Positions 23,906 to 33,609 of a stretch of DNA of 64,000 nt are shown one piece after another. Source of the DNA: Macrothele yani. Lineage: Eukaryota; Arthropoda; Arachnida; Araneae; Macrothelidae. The stretch spans positions 73,163,349 to 73,227,348 of the forward strand of contig CM076991.1 of the NCBI GenBank assembly GCA_039090855.1, in the 5' to 3' direction. How positions within the stretch are numbered: position 1 is the stretch's first letter; the number at the start of each line of letters is the position of its first letter. The notes below the pieces were generated by a model that was given only the letters and a program-made list of their open reading frames with translations, ran no database searches and was not told where the DNA came from. The position numbers were made by a program, and so were the translations under genes.

Positions 23906-25773
23906 AAGAATATGAGGAAACAAAAATCTGATGATTTGTTACATCTAAAATATTCGTTTGCTGAAATGAAATGAAAAAAAAATAGTCTGAATAAAAGGGC
24001 TCAATAAGTTTGACCAAGTAAAAAAAAAAAAGAATCCTGACCTATCGAAAAATTTAACGAAATTTCAAAGACAGAAGAAGAAAAATATCGAAAATTGGGA
24101 AGCTATAATGATATGTGAAATAAAGTAAGAAAATATTGTTTCAGCAGAATTTTAACTGGGAAAGATCTGTAGAGTTCTTACACGTACGGAAAAATTATGA
24201 GAAAATATTATTGCAGGGGCGAAAGACTCAGAGTTGGATGTTGTGTTTGTCTTACGGCACTGGCTCTCTCCCTTCCCTGGAGCCAGTGACTCTAAATTAG
24301 GGACGGGCGACTGCTTATAGCCCGTTGAGTTGCTCACGGTGGTCGTTAAATCTCAAACAAAAAAAAAAAAAAAAAAAGAAAGACTCAGAATTAACATGAA
24401 GTCTATGTCCAATAATTACTGCGAACAAGAATGAAATCGTTTCTAAAGAAGCATTTTCACGTCTCATGGTCTGAAGTAAAATTGAATGGAGGACAAAGAA
24501 AAGTTCCCCAGAAAATTCATTACATCTACACGAAAAAACTCCCTCAAAACATACAAAAAATATAAAAAATACATGAAAAAATAACGAAAAAGTTATAAAA
24601 AAAAAAAAGAGGGGATACATAGTACGCGAAAAACATTACGACTAGAAAAAAAAATATATATATATTGGAAGGGCGAAAGGTTCAGAATTAACATGTCTAC
24701 ATTTCCGCTTGATTTCCCAAAAATTTTGTCAAAGTCCAATAGTTACTGCGAACAGGAACGTAATCGTTTCTAAAGAAGCATTTCCTCGTTTCATGGTCTG
24801 AAATAAAATTAAATGGAGAAAAATGTTCCCCAGAAAATTCATTACATCTACGCGAAAAAACTCCCTCAAAACATACAAAAAATATATAAAAGCACATGAA
24901 GAAATAACGTAAAAGTAATTAAAAAAAATAGAGTGAATACGTAGTACACGAGACCATCCGACCATTTTTTTGAAACCAAATCATCGTGAGTTAGGACCTC
25001 GCTAAGACCATCAGAGCATTTTTATTCCCTTGGAAAGAAAATTCCCTAGCATTGTTACGTAAAAATTTCCTCCGGGGAAAAATAACATCGAAGAGGGGGA
25101 AAAAATCCTGCTTTGAAAACCACAGGAATAAATACAAAAAATCCCAACGGACCCCACTCTGTCGTTGCCATCCCTCAAAATCAAAGATCCATCGAAAAAA
25201 TAAAGTTCCAAGAAGCATCATCATATCTAACACCTACGCAGCGCCCTTTCCCCAACTCTGTCGTTGCCATCCCCCCAAAATCAAAGATCCGTCGAAATAA
25301 TAAAGTTCCCAGAAGCAGAGCTAGGGGGCAGCACATCAGCATCGAGTTGACATCCCCCTATGTTCACCTCCTTTCCACACTCTGTCGTTGCCATCCCCCA
25401 AAATCAAAGATCCATCGAAACAATAAAGTTCCAAGAAGCACCGCCAGAGCAGCACATCACCATAGAGTTGACATCCCCCTATGCCCACCCCCTTTCCACA
25501 CTCTGTCGTTACCATCCCCCAAAATCAAAGATCCGCTAGAGTGAGTCCACCATTCATTCGTTACATCACATAACAACAATGTCTATTAAAACTCGAGAAA
25601 ATAAAATTAATGAAGTTCCAATAAAGAAAATCTCCAAAAAATAAAAAAAAATAAAAATTAAAGTTCTGCTAAATATTGGTAGAAGCCACCACCATCGTTA
25701 AGGAGGGGACGTCAACATCCATCCCCCCACACATCCTCATCCCATGCTCCTCGGCTGCTGTATAGGTCAAACC
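23906..25773 (-). repeat. right inverted arm of element C
   Basis: Reverse complement of 17990-19470, interrupted by a SINE at 24236 and separated from its outer tip by the hAT at 25774. The G-rich unit that occurs twice in the left arm occurs four times here (CGTTGCCATCC..AAAATCAAAGATCC at about 25164, 25261, 25386 and 25509). The plus-strand open frame 25113-25544 is a by-product of this tandem array, not a gene. Confidence 0.85.
24236..24377 (+). repeat. 5'-truncated SINE with target duplication
   Basis: The insert begins in GGATGTTGTGTTTGTCTTACG, lacks the tRNA head, carries the family body (AGGGACGGGCGACTGCTTAT) and ends in a 19-nt A tail. It is flanked by GAAAGACTCAGAGTT (24221-24235) and GAAAGACTCAGAATT (24378-24392). 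The homologous place in the left arm (19151-19165) has a single copy of this sequence and no SINE. Confidence 0.92.
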
Positions 25774-25929
25774 CAGTGGGGGCTCGTGGTTGGAAAAAAT
25801 AGGTGAAGAGGTACAAGAGCAGTATGAAAAGATATCTACTGTCTACAATGAAAATCCCTTAATGAGGACTTACCTATTTTTTGTATGTTAAATCAATTTT
25901 TCTTCCTTTTAAAGCTGCAAATTTGTCGA

Positions 25930-27995
25930 TTATGTCGTCATAAGATGGTTAGAGGGTTGTTTCTTCGTGAGCATCAATAAAATGTCTTCCTGAATGGAAA
26001 TATTTACCAAAGAAGCAAATCTATCTTGGGAACGAGTGTTTCTTGAGCAAGTTTGTATTCTTTTAAGAAATCTTCTTTCCACTGGCACACTTGTAGATGG
26101 AATTGTTAAACTGAGGAAAACCAATTTATAATCTTCTGTAAAAATGTCTTTGTCTCCGTGAAACACTCGAAGGAGTTCTTGAGTCAATACATTCCTTAAT
26201 TTTTAATCGGCATATACAAGACTCAGTTCATTTTTAAGGCGCTGGTGTTTAGTAAATATGTTTCCATAAAAATGTAAATTTTCAAGAGCGCGAGAGGAAA
26301 GCATGCATTAAATTATTCGTATTTGGTTGTGTCAGCAAGTCAGACAAATTGAAGTTTCTTACAGTCTTGAAATCTTATATCCATTTCCATAAGAATGTGA
26401 TCCAAAATTTCAAAATACAATTGTTTATAATTTTGAAAAATTATTTCCTGTGTAAGAGCAGCATATTCCCGTGCTTATTTCTGTGATTTTGCTAGCTTTT
26501 CCAAACGGTGTTTCAAATAACTCATCGTTCCTTTTATGACTCAAAATTTCACGAGTTTTTTTTTTTGTTTGTTTTTTTAATTTGAGTTACCTAGTAGTTT
26601 ATGTTTAGTTATTTTTTCTTCAAAAGTTCGAATAATAGATCAGTGGAGCCAAAACTGTAAATTCGAAAGTGTTCATATCATTCAAAAACCCCTTGGCAAG
26701 ATGAATTGATTTTTTGTCAGATTATTCGCTATTCGTCAGAAATCCGAACACTTCCTTCTTACGGCACTGGCTCTCTCCCTTCCCTGGAACCAGTGACCCT
26801 AAATTAGGGACGGGCGACTGCTTATAGCCCATTGAGTTGCTCACGGTGGTCGTTAAACCTCCAATCAAAAAAAAAAAAAAAAAAAAAAAAACACTTTCTT
26901 CAATTTATCCCAATCTTCAACAACTACACTTGCTAATTTCAAAGTGCAGGACCATCGAGTTTCTGTTATGGTTGGTCTGCCTCTTGCGGTTGTTGATATA
27001 AGTGTATAAGACCGCTTCGCAGAATGATGAACAAACAGAAGCAATTCCACTGAGGCTTGCAAAAAGTATTCGACACTTTAGAAATTTTAGAAAAACTCTG
27101 GTGTAATGCAAGATTCAAACGATGAACTAAGCAATGAACAAAAACAGCTTGAGAAGCTTTATCATTGACTTTTTTTTCTGTAGCCCATTTAAGTGGCCAG
27201 AGATTATACTTGCCCCATCGTAACATTGTCCTATTTATTTGTTTTGGTAATCAGACTGTTCCAAAATTTTTGTCCAGCATTTTGTATAAAGCTCTTGACG
27301 TTCTGTCTTCATTCACATCATGGAAACCCAAAATTCCCTCAACCAATACAGCTTCCGAATCAACAATAAAGAATTATTTAATTTTTGACGTGATCGTTTA
27401 TATATTCAGAAATACATTCAATTCATTCATTTTGAATTGTTTTTTATCCTTTCGTATTGATTTTCAATTTCTAAAGAACTTCTAATACTGCATCAATCAC
27501 TGTCTACAGGAAAAGTCTATTTAAACGAACGTTTTCGTTAAAATGCGTTTTCAAAAGCCTAGCATTCTTCCTCAGGACATCGGCAATGGTGTTTTGAATT
27601 TTTTCAAAATTCCTTAACATTAATCCGCAGCATTTCAGGTGTTCGCTAGAATCACGATGTTTATGAAGTGACCGTGTTACGCTTAATAAATCTGGGAATC
27701 CGTCTTTATTCCACGCCGAATGTTTATTACTAAAAAGTAAGCAAGGCCAAAAAAAGAAAATTAACACAGAAGTGCTGCAAATCCATTTACATTCAGTAAA
27801 CCAACAATTTTTAAAATTAATATTGTTAGATTTACCGCTCTTCTTGATTTCGTTCTCGGCAACAATTGTCAGTGAATCCGTCGGTCGTCCTTGAAGCAAA
27901 ATGTATTTTTTATCTTCATCTTTCCACACATCAAATGGAGTTTGCAATAAATTACAAACAATGTCGTCCACAGGACGCATACTAAAAACTATCAC
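25930..27995 (-). pseudogene. hAT transposase (TTF/ZMYM-like), broken
   Basis: On the minus strand, 27995-27504 holds the N-terminal TTF-type finger region (FKNCWFTECKWICSTS, then PCLLFSNKHSAW, GFPDLLSVTRSLHKH). A middle block (27226-26966) has ASQAVFVHCLVHRLNLALHQ, a hallmark of this hAT group. The C-terminal dimerisation motif is at 26187-25930 (LTIPSTSVPVERRFLKRIQT, then RSQDRFASLVNISIQEDI). Between the blocks are stops, frame changes and a SINE at 26758. It is a dead copy. The order finger, hAT core, dimerisation is complete, so the insertion was once full length. Confidence 0.8.
26758..26891 (+). repeat. 5'-truncated SINE inside the hAT pseudogene
   Basis: The body starts CTTACGGCACTGGCTCTC and ends AAACCTCCAATC followed by about 24 A. 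Flanking CACTTCCTT (26749-26757) and CACTTTCTT (26892-26900) are the target duplication with one mismatch. Confidence 0.88.
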
Positions 27996-28612
27996 TATCA
28001 GTTAAATTGTACACAAACCTAAAATATCAGTTAAAGCTTTCAACAAAAAGGAAAAAGCCCTAGGAAAAAGCACCACAAGGAAAAAGCCCTAGTAGATTGC
28101 AAGGTAACCTGGTTGTCCGCCAGCTCCACCGTGATCTCTCACGACTTTACGCTGAAAACCTGAAAGATGCAGAGGTAAGGCACCTGAAGCTGAAACACTT
28201 CACTTAAGCGAGCAGATTGGGGAGCGTGACGTCACGGTTACCATGACAACTCGGCGGAAAACTGCAGACTTCCAAGCATTCTCATTTCGGCTCTTCACTT
28301 GCATTGTTTTGCGTATAAAGATTTGTTTTCCGTACTGAGCGCGCCATGTGAATTAATATCTATTCAAAATTTTGAGTATTTTGGAACTGAATAAAGGCAA
28401 AAAAGAATATATTATAAAAAAAATACTGAATAAAACTTTATTTTGAATAAAATAGGTGAAGAGGCACTTCACCTACTTCACCTGAAAAGCCGCCACTGGT
28501 CATGCTAGATCCTTCAAAAAGACCTTCGGCCGCAAGGATGCTCATGCTAGATCCTCCAAAAAGAAGGATTGATCCTTGCGGCCGGATCGATCCCTTTTCT
28601 ACTACTCCGGTG

Positions 28613-29420
28613 CCGTACGATACGGCAGCGGGAATCATAGAAGACGTGTACCGTTTCTCCCGCTGTCTCTAGGCGCCGATCGTTCCTTGTTGCTAAACGT
28701 TCCGCACACTGAAAAAAAAAAATTTGCTGCAACAGCAAAAAACTTGCTACTGCAGCAAATTTCGCCAGTGAATATAGGCACAGCAAAAAGGTTTGCTGGC
28801 AATACTAATGAATTCTGCTTTGCTGCAGCAGCAAGATATCCGTTTCCTGTGGCAAGTTTTTTTTTTGCTCGTCTAGCAAACCAATTTTGCTACTTCGGCA
28901 AATATTTCTGCTAGAGACGTCAATCTTCAGCAAGCCGCCCCGGTGGCGCAGTGGTCTAAGGCGCTGGCCTCTTATCATTCGTCCGTAAGGGGTCCGGGTT
29001 CGAATCCCGTCAGGCATGGATTATGTGTTTGTCTTACGGCACTGGCTCTCTCTCTCTTCCCTGGAGCCAGTGACCCTAAATTAGGGACGGGCGACTGCTT
29101 ATAGCCCATTGAGTTGCTCACGGTGGTCGTTAAACCTCCAATCAAAAAAAAAAAAAAAAAAAATCTTCAGCAATGCCAATTTGCTGGTCTATAAAACGAA
29201 CTTTGCTACTTCATCAAATATTTCTGCTACAGATGCCAATCTCCAGCAATGTCAATTTGCTGATCCAGCAAACAAACTTTGCTACTGTAGCAAATATTTT
29301 CTGCTATAGAGCAAAATTCTTTGCAATGTTGAATTTCTACTTCAGCCAAGATGTAATGCTACAAACACAAATCTATAGTAATGTTGATTTCTTTGTTGGA
29401 ATTTACTAAATTCCATTTAT
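28613..29420. repeat. degenerate array rich in TTTGCT/AGCAAA
   Basis: The motif pair TTTGCTACT..GCAAATATTTCTGCTA, followed by CAATCTyCAGCAATG, recurs about every 70-75 bp: near 28890, 29205 and 29277, with weaker copies at 28740, 28820 and 29330. The central copy is split by the SINE at 28933. Both AGCAAA and TTTGCT orientations alternate, so each unit can fold on itself. No coding function is seen. Confidence 0.65.
28933..29161 (+). repeat. tRNA-derived SINE, full length
   Basis: The head is GCCCCGGTGGCGCAGTGGTC with A box, and the B box GGGTTCGAATCCC lies near 28998. The body is that of the family, and the poly-A tail is about 18 nt. The direct repeat AATCTTCAGCA (28922-28932) returns at 29162-29172 as the target duplication. 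The insertion splits one unit of the TTTGCT array. Confidence 0.93.
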
Positions 29421-29681
29421 TCCTTGATTTCCTATCCTGGCAAATCAACATTTCCGGTGACTTATCTGTGCATGTAGCAGATATTCTTTGTTAAAGTAGC
29501 ATAAAAATAATTATTCCATAATTATGGGTCACCAAAAAATTACCATTTTTTGCAAACATTTCCTTATATTTCAGTGGATTAGTTTGTTTAATTAAAATCA
29601 GTTTTCCAGCAATCGCTACAAGGATTTCGTTACCAATAAAATTTATAAAAGTAAAGCAATTAATGATAACGTTGAGAATCC

Positions 29682-29712
<31 letters not shown>

Positions 29713-30120
29713 CCCTCTCTGCCGCCCCTCCCCCTCCATATGTATACACACCCTTCACTCTATCAAATTGTTTGCAAAATAAAAAAATAAATAAATAAGT
29801 AAAATAAATTAAAAATAAGTTTTTTAGGATCTTTTTAACAAATAAAATTTTTTAGGATCCCACAATAATTAAATTTTTCATACACACAAACAAAACATTT
29901 CCCTAGCAAATGAACTGCTTTCAGCAGCTGTATGAAAAAATTTGCAATCACCCGAAAAAATTTACAGAACTCTACAATGCCAGCTGCTTGTAAAATTCCA
30001 TGAGCAGTGCAACAAAATCAGAGGATGGAGTGGGCACATCACCGTACTAGAAGTATCTATAAATTTGGATTTTGACTACACAGATTCCAAAGAGTTTGAA
30101 TTATTAAAACGTCCGTAAAA
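29421..30120. other. no gene recognised; TA microsatellite
   Basis: AT-rich sequence with an (AT)n run at about 29682-29709 and AAATAA-rich tracts near 29785. Nothing else is supported. Confidence 0.5.
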
Positions 30121-30163
30121 CCTAGTTAATAATATGGAATTTCGAACTTTCAATAATCGAAAG

Positions 30164-30780
30164 TCAATAGATTTTCGAAAAAGCGTCTCGAAGATATTTT
30201 TTGCAGGGGGGGTCATCGAGTTTTTCCAATACGCCACCGTATGCTAGGCTGAGTCGTGGGTGGTTGGGGTGGTGGGAGGTATAGGAGACTCGGGTGTAGG
30301 AGAGAGAGGAAGAGGGGCCATCTATTAACATCTCATCGTCGTCTGAATCCATCAGGGTAGGCAGGTCACTAATATCTACATCTTCTTCTGTGCCAGCCTG
30401 TCTTGAAATCGAAGATCAAGGTTTGTCGTCTGCTTTGGCTGATGTGGAAGGCTTGAAATACGAAGACTGCTTAGCCTCGCGCATTTTTCTATCATACAGT
30501 TCTTTGTAGGCACTCAAAACATCCTGCAGACCTGCCCTAAACCTACCTGCCCTTTCAACATTAAAGTCATTATTTTCTGCAATCATTACAGCACATTCAA
30601 TCGTAGCGAAAATCTCTCACGTAAGTTCTTGGACGACTTCACTTTCGGGCCATTCGCTATGGCGTTCCGTTTCGATTCGTAAACGAACGCCTTCCTCCTG
30701 CAATTGCATCGCTCTTCATCATTTTGTCAGTTCTTGGTCATGGAATGCCAAACCCTCTTTAACATCATTTCGTAAAGGCG
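30164..30780 (-). pseudogene. Tigger/pogo-like transposase C-terminal remnant (tentative)
   Basis: Minus strand. From about 30700 the frame reads EEGVRLRIETERHSEWPESE, then TIECAVMIAENNDFNVERAG, SAYKELYDRKMREAKQSSYF, KPSTSAKADDKP, a stop, then RQAGTEEDVDISDLPTLMDS and an acidic run, ending at a stop at 30164. A helical region with a KQSSxxxFFKP-like segment and an acidic tail is what I associate with the C-terminus of Tigger/jerky-type transposases. Flanking AACTTTCAATAATCGAA motifs at 30146 and 30829 are direct, not inverted. At least two stops are present. Family assignment is uncertain. Confidence 0.4.
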
Positions 30781-31139
30781 AAAATTCTCTTCGGATTTCT
30801 TTCGGTTAGCGAAAACAGGACTTTCAATAATCGAACTTTCAATAATCCATTATCAATAATAAATTTAGGTCTTTCGGAAAAGCGAAGTGACGTAAAGCGA
30901 ACTTTCGAAAAGCGGAGAATATTTGTATCTGATGGAAAATTTGGTAAATTAACAGTTGTGTGCACTGAAAGAACAATTCATGATAAAATCCCGTCTAATA
31001 ATATCGGAAGCAAAATATTTAAAATGCTGAGCATGAAGGAATGTGTGAAATTTATTTGGTGAATTAAGTTTCATGGAAATGTGTAAGTGCTAACCGTTTT
31101 TAATGTCAGTTTGCTACACCTTTTTTTTCTTTTCAGTCA

Positions 31140-32340
31140 AATTTTACTGTACTCATCAAATTCTCTGCGAGCATGTGCAAACTCAGGAAACCTGTCTGGG
31201 GGGGAAGGGGGGGCTTAAAACCAAAAATATAAAATATAAAGAACTTCTGGTCCGTTTACAACGTACAGCTGAAGAAGTTCCTTGCGGGCATGTGTAAAAA
31301 ATCTGTCGGGGGAGGGGGGACGAATATATAAAGTATGAAGAATTTGTGGTCCGATCGGGAGATTTTCAGCTTTTACAAATTACAGCGCAACAAATTCTTT
31401 GCGGGCATGTGCAAATCCAAAAAACCTGTCGGGGTGGGGGGGGGTGATGCCGGAAATATGTAATATAAAGAAATTCTGGTCCGTTTGGGAGGTTTTCAGT
31501 GCTTATAAACTACAGGCCAAAAATTATCTGAAGGCGCGTGCAATCGCAAAAAAATCTGTAGGGGGGGAGAGGGCTTAGTACCAAATATATAAAATATAAA
31601 GTCAAGAAATTCTCGTCCGATCTGGAGGTATTTAGCGTTTACTAACTAGAGCTTAACACATTCTCTGTAATCATGATATGTCGAGGAGGGGCTGCTATGG
31701 GGCCAATTGGGTTACAATTTTTTTTATATTTTCGGTATTAAGCCCTCCCCTCCGACAGGTTTCCTGGTTTTGCACATGCCCGCGCAGAATTTCTTGAGCT
31801 GTAATTTGTAAACATCAAAAATCTCCCATTTGGGCTACAAAACCTTTATATTTTATATTTTCGGTATTTTAAGCTCTCACCCCCTTTCCGACATTCCTGC
31901 GTGAGCATATACTCGCAGAGAATATGTTAACTTGTAGCGTGTAAACGCCAAAAATCTCCCGATTGGGCTGCCATTTTATTACATTTGGTATTAACCCCCC
32001 TCCCCTTCGAGAGGATAATTTGCTGACTTGCAGTGTGTAAACGCCAAAAATCTTCCGATTGTGCTACAAATATTTTACACTTAAACTTTTTGGCATCTAG
32101 ACCCCCGCCCCTTTCTCCACGGACAAGTTTTCTGAGTTTGCACACGCCCTCAGATAATTGTTCGGTTGTAGTTTGTAAACGTTAAAAATCTCCCCGACTG
32201 GGCTACAAATTCTTTATATTTTATATTTTGGTCTTAAGCTCCCCTCCCCCTCTCATACAGGTTTACTGCGTTCGCACATGCCCGCGAAGAATTTGTTGAA
32301 CTGTAATTTGTAAACCGTGAAACTATTTTGTTGAGTTGTA
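31140..32340. repeat. degenerate satellite that switches polarity in the middle
   Basis: In 31140-31690 units of 115-135 bp run in one direction, marked by GCGGGCATGTGCAAA..AAACCTGTCGGGGG(n) and AAATATAAAATATAAAG. From about 31725 to 32330 the complementary units appear (CCGACAGGTTTCC..TTGCACATGCCCGC, then TTTATATTTTATATTTT). The switch point is about 31690-31730. Four units lie on each side. G-rich runs up to nine G on the left become C-rich on the right. No coding signal is present. Confidence 0.8.
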
Positions 32341-32437
32341 GATTATAAACATTTTTTTATAAAGAATTACATTAAATATCGCAATAAAGAAAACACGAAA
32401 TTCGGAAACTTTATGCGATTCAGACAACCAACCCCTG

Positions 32438-32650
32438 CCTCTCCGGTGGCGCAGTGGTCTAAGGCGCTGGCCTCTGATTATTCGTCCGTAAGGGGTCCGG
32501 GTTTGAATCCCGGTGAGGCATGGATGTTGTGTTTGTCTTACGGCACTGGCTCTCTCCCTTCCCTGGAACCAGTGACCCTAAATTAGGGACGGGCGACTGC
32601 TTATAGCCCATTGCGTTGCTCACGGTGGTCGTTAAACCTCCAATAAAAAA
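32438..32650 (+). repeat. tRNA-derived SINE, full length
   Basis: The head is CTCCGGTGGCGCAGTGGTC, the B box GGGTTTGAATCCC has one change, and the body ends GTTAAACCTCCAATAAAAAA. The short tail and imperfect flanks (ACCCCTGCCTCT against ACCCCAACCTCT) suggest an older insertion than those at 24236 or 28933. Confidence 0.88.
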
Positions 32651-32724
32651 ACCCCAACCTCTGGAGACTTGGGCACGGAGCCATCAAGAACGCAATTTTT
32701 TAAACAGCCCCTTATAATTTTTGT

Positions 32725-32830
32725 GGCCAGTTCTCCGGGTGAGCACTTCTCCGGTGGCCAGTTCTCCGGGTGAGCACTTAACCGGTGGCCTGTTCTCCTG
32801 GGGCCAGTTCTTCGGGTGGCCAGTTCTTCT
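32725..32830. repeat. 31-bp minisatellite
   Basis: About three units of GGCCAGTTCTCCGGGTGAGC followed by ACTTCTCCGGT; the last is degraded. The open frames on both strands here are products of the repeat. Confidence 0.75.
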
Positions 32831-32924
32831 ACACCCAAAATACCAACACCATGACAATCACGAAATTACGATTCTAGAAAGTGATGACAGCCAATCAGAT
32901 ATTTTGTTTCACAGTTAGAAAAAC

Positions 32925-33000
32925 CTGTGGCGGACTGGTCTCGGGCGCGGGCTTCTGAATTCATCCGAGACGGGCCCGGGTTCCGAGTCCCGGATGATAC
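32925..33000 (+). repeat. isolated tRNA-derived SINE head
   Basis: TGGCGGACTGGTCTCGGGCG (A-box-like) is followed after about 45 nt by GGGTTCCGAGTCCCGG (B-box-like). No SINE body follows; the minisatellite starts 40 nt on. Confidence 0.45.
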
Positions 33001-33039
33001 GCTTGTCCAAAGACGCTGGCCTTCTGGTTCACTGTAAAC

Positions 33040-33254
33040 TGCCACTCAGGAAAACTGAAACACAGGAAAACTGCCACACAGAAAACTGCCACACAAGAAA
33101 ACTGTCACACAAGAAAACTGCCACACCGGAAGATTTCCACACAGGAAAACTGCCACACCGGAAGATTGCCACACAGGAAAACTGCCACACCGGAAGATTG
33201 CCACACAGGAAAACTGCCACACCGGAAGATTGCCACACAGGAAAACTGCCACAC
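33040..33254. repeat. 16-bp minisatellite with 32-bp higher-order unit
   Basis: GCCACACAGGAAAACT and GCCACACCGGAAGATT alternate regularly over the distal part, and the proximal units are GCCACACA(A)GAAAACT variants. The plus-strand open frame 32994-33266 is long only because the repeat lacks stops. Confidence 0.92.
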
Positions 33255-33609
33255 GCTTTTCATTAAGGGGCAGGGTACAAATTGCTATTCCTCCGAGGAA
33301 CACTTTGAATGTTTTCAAAGTTTACTAATTACGTGTGGCAGTTTCCCAAGGTGCCTAACGATGGGAAGGAACTCTTTTGTTTGTCTGAATTTTTATGTCG
33401 GTTCATAATTAGGGCAATTGGCCACAGAACTTCGAGGGGGAGAAGGGTGTAAAGATTGCCGTTTCCTGGCTTATATTGCGAATTGAATTGGGAACTCCAA
33501 ACAAATTTCTAGAAAACGTTCTATGTAAGCAAAAATTGTTGTTTTCAGGAAAGGACAATAAGGTGGAATTTTTTTAAATAATGCTGCACTTTTACTTAGA
33601 CACTAAATA

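Larger units (their letters stand above)
25774..28498 (-). mobile_element. hAT transposon inserted in element C
   Basis: The left end CAGTGGGGGCTCGTGG and the right end, read on the minus strand, CAGTGGCGGCTTTTCAGG are short imperfect hAT termini; AATAGGTGAAGAGG occurs close to both ends (25799 and 28451). The outer tip of element C resumes at 28499. I could not match an 8-bp target duplication (GTCAAACC against GTCATGCT), so the junction may be rearranged. The interior holds a hAT transposase pseudogene with a SINE in it. Confidence 0.75.
17923..28606. mobile_element. element C: giant inverted-repeat transposon with AGTAGTAG termini
   Basis: The left end is AGTAGTAGAAAAGG and the right end CCCTTTTCTACTACT. 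The flanking hexamers CTGGTG (17917-17922) and CCGGTG (28607-28612) are a 6-bp target duplication with one mismatch. The outer arms (17923-19470 against 23906-25773 plus 28499-28606) are inverted repeats; two internal blocks (20411-21519 and 22786-23905) are direct repeats of each other. The plus strand is T-rich in the left half and A-rich at the right. No protein domain belongs to the element itself. Size without the later hAT and SINE insertions is about 7.8 kb. Internal blocks are homologous to element A (for example GCATTCATTGTCAAGACAT at about 19590 and 37790). Confidence 0.8.

Noticed and set aside
25113..25544. 143-codon plus-strand frame with repeated PxSxIHRNNKVPRS-like segments
   Set aside because: It is a tandem G/C-rich repeat in the right arm of element C read in an open frame; the left arm has a different unit number and a different frame on the other strand.
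28805..29017. Minus-strand frame MPDGIRTRTPYGRMIRGQRL
   Set aside because: It is the antisense of the tRNA-derived SINE head, a well-known type of spurious open frame.
32994..33266. CRISPR-like regular repeat
   Set aside because: There are no unique spacers; it is a pure 16/32-bp minisatellite in a eukaryotic setting.
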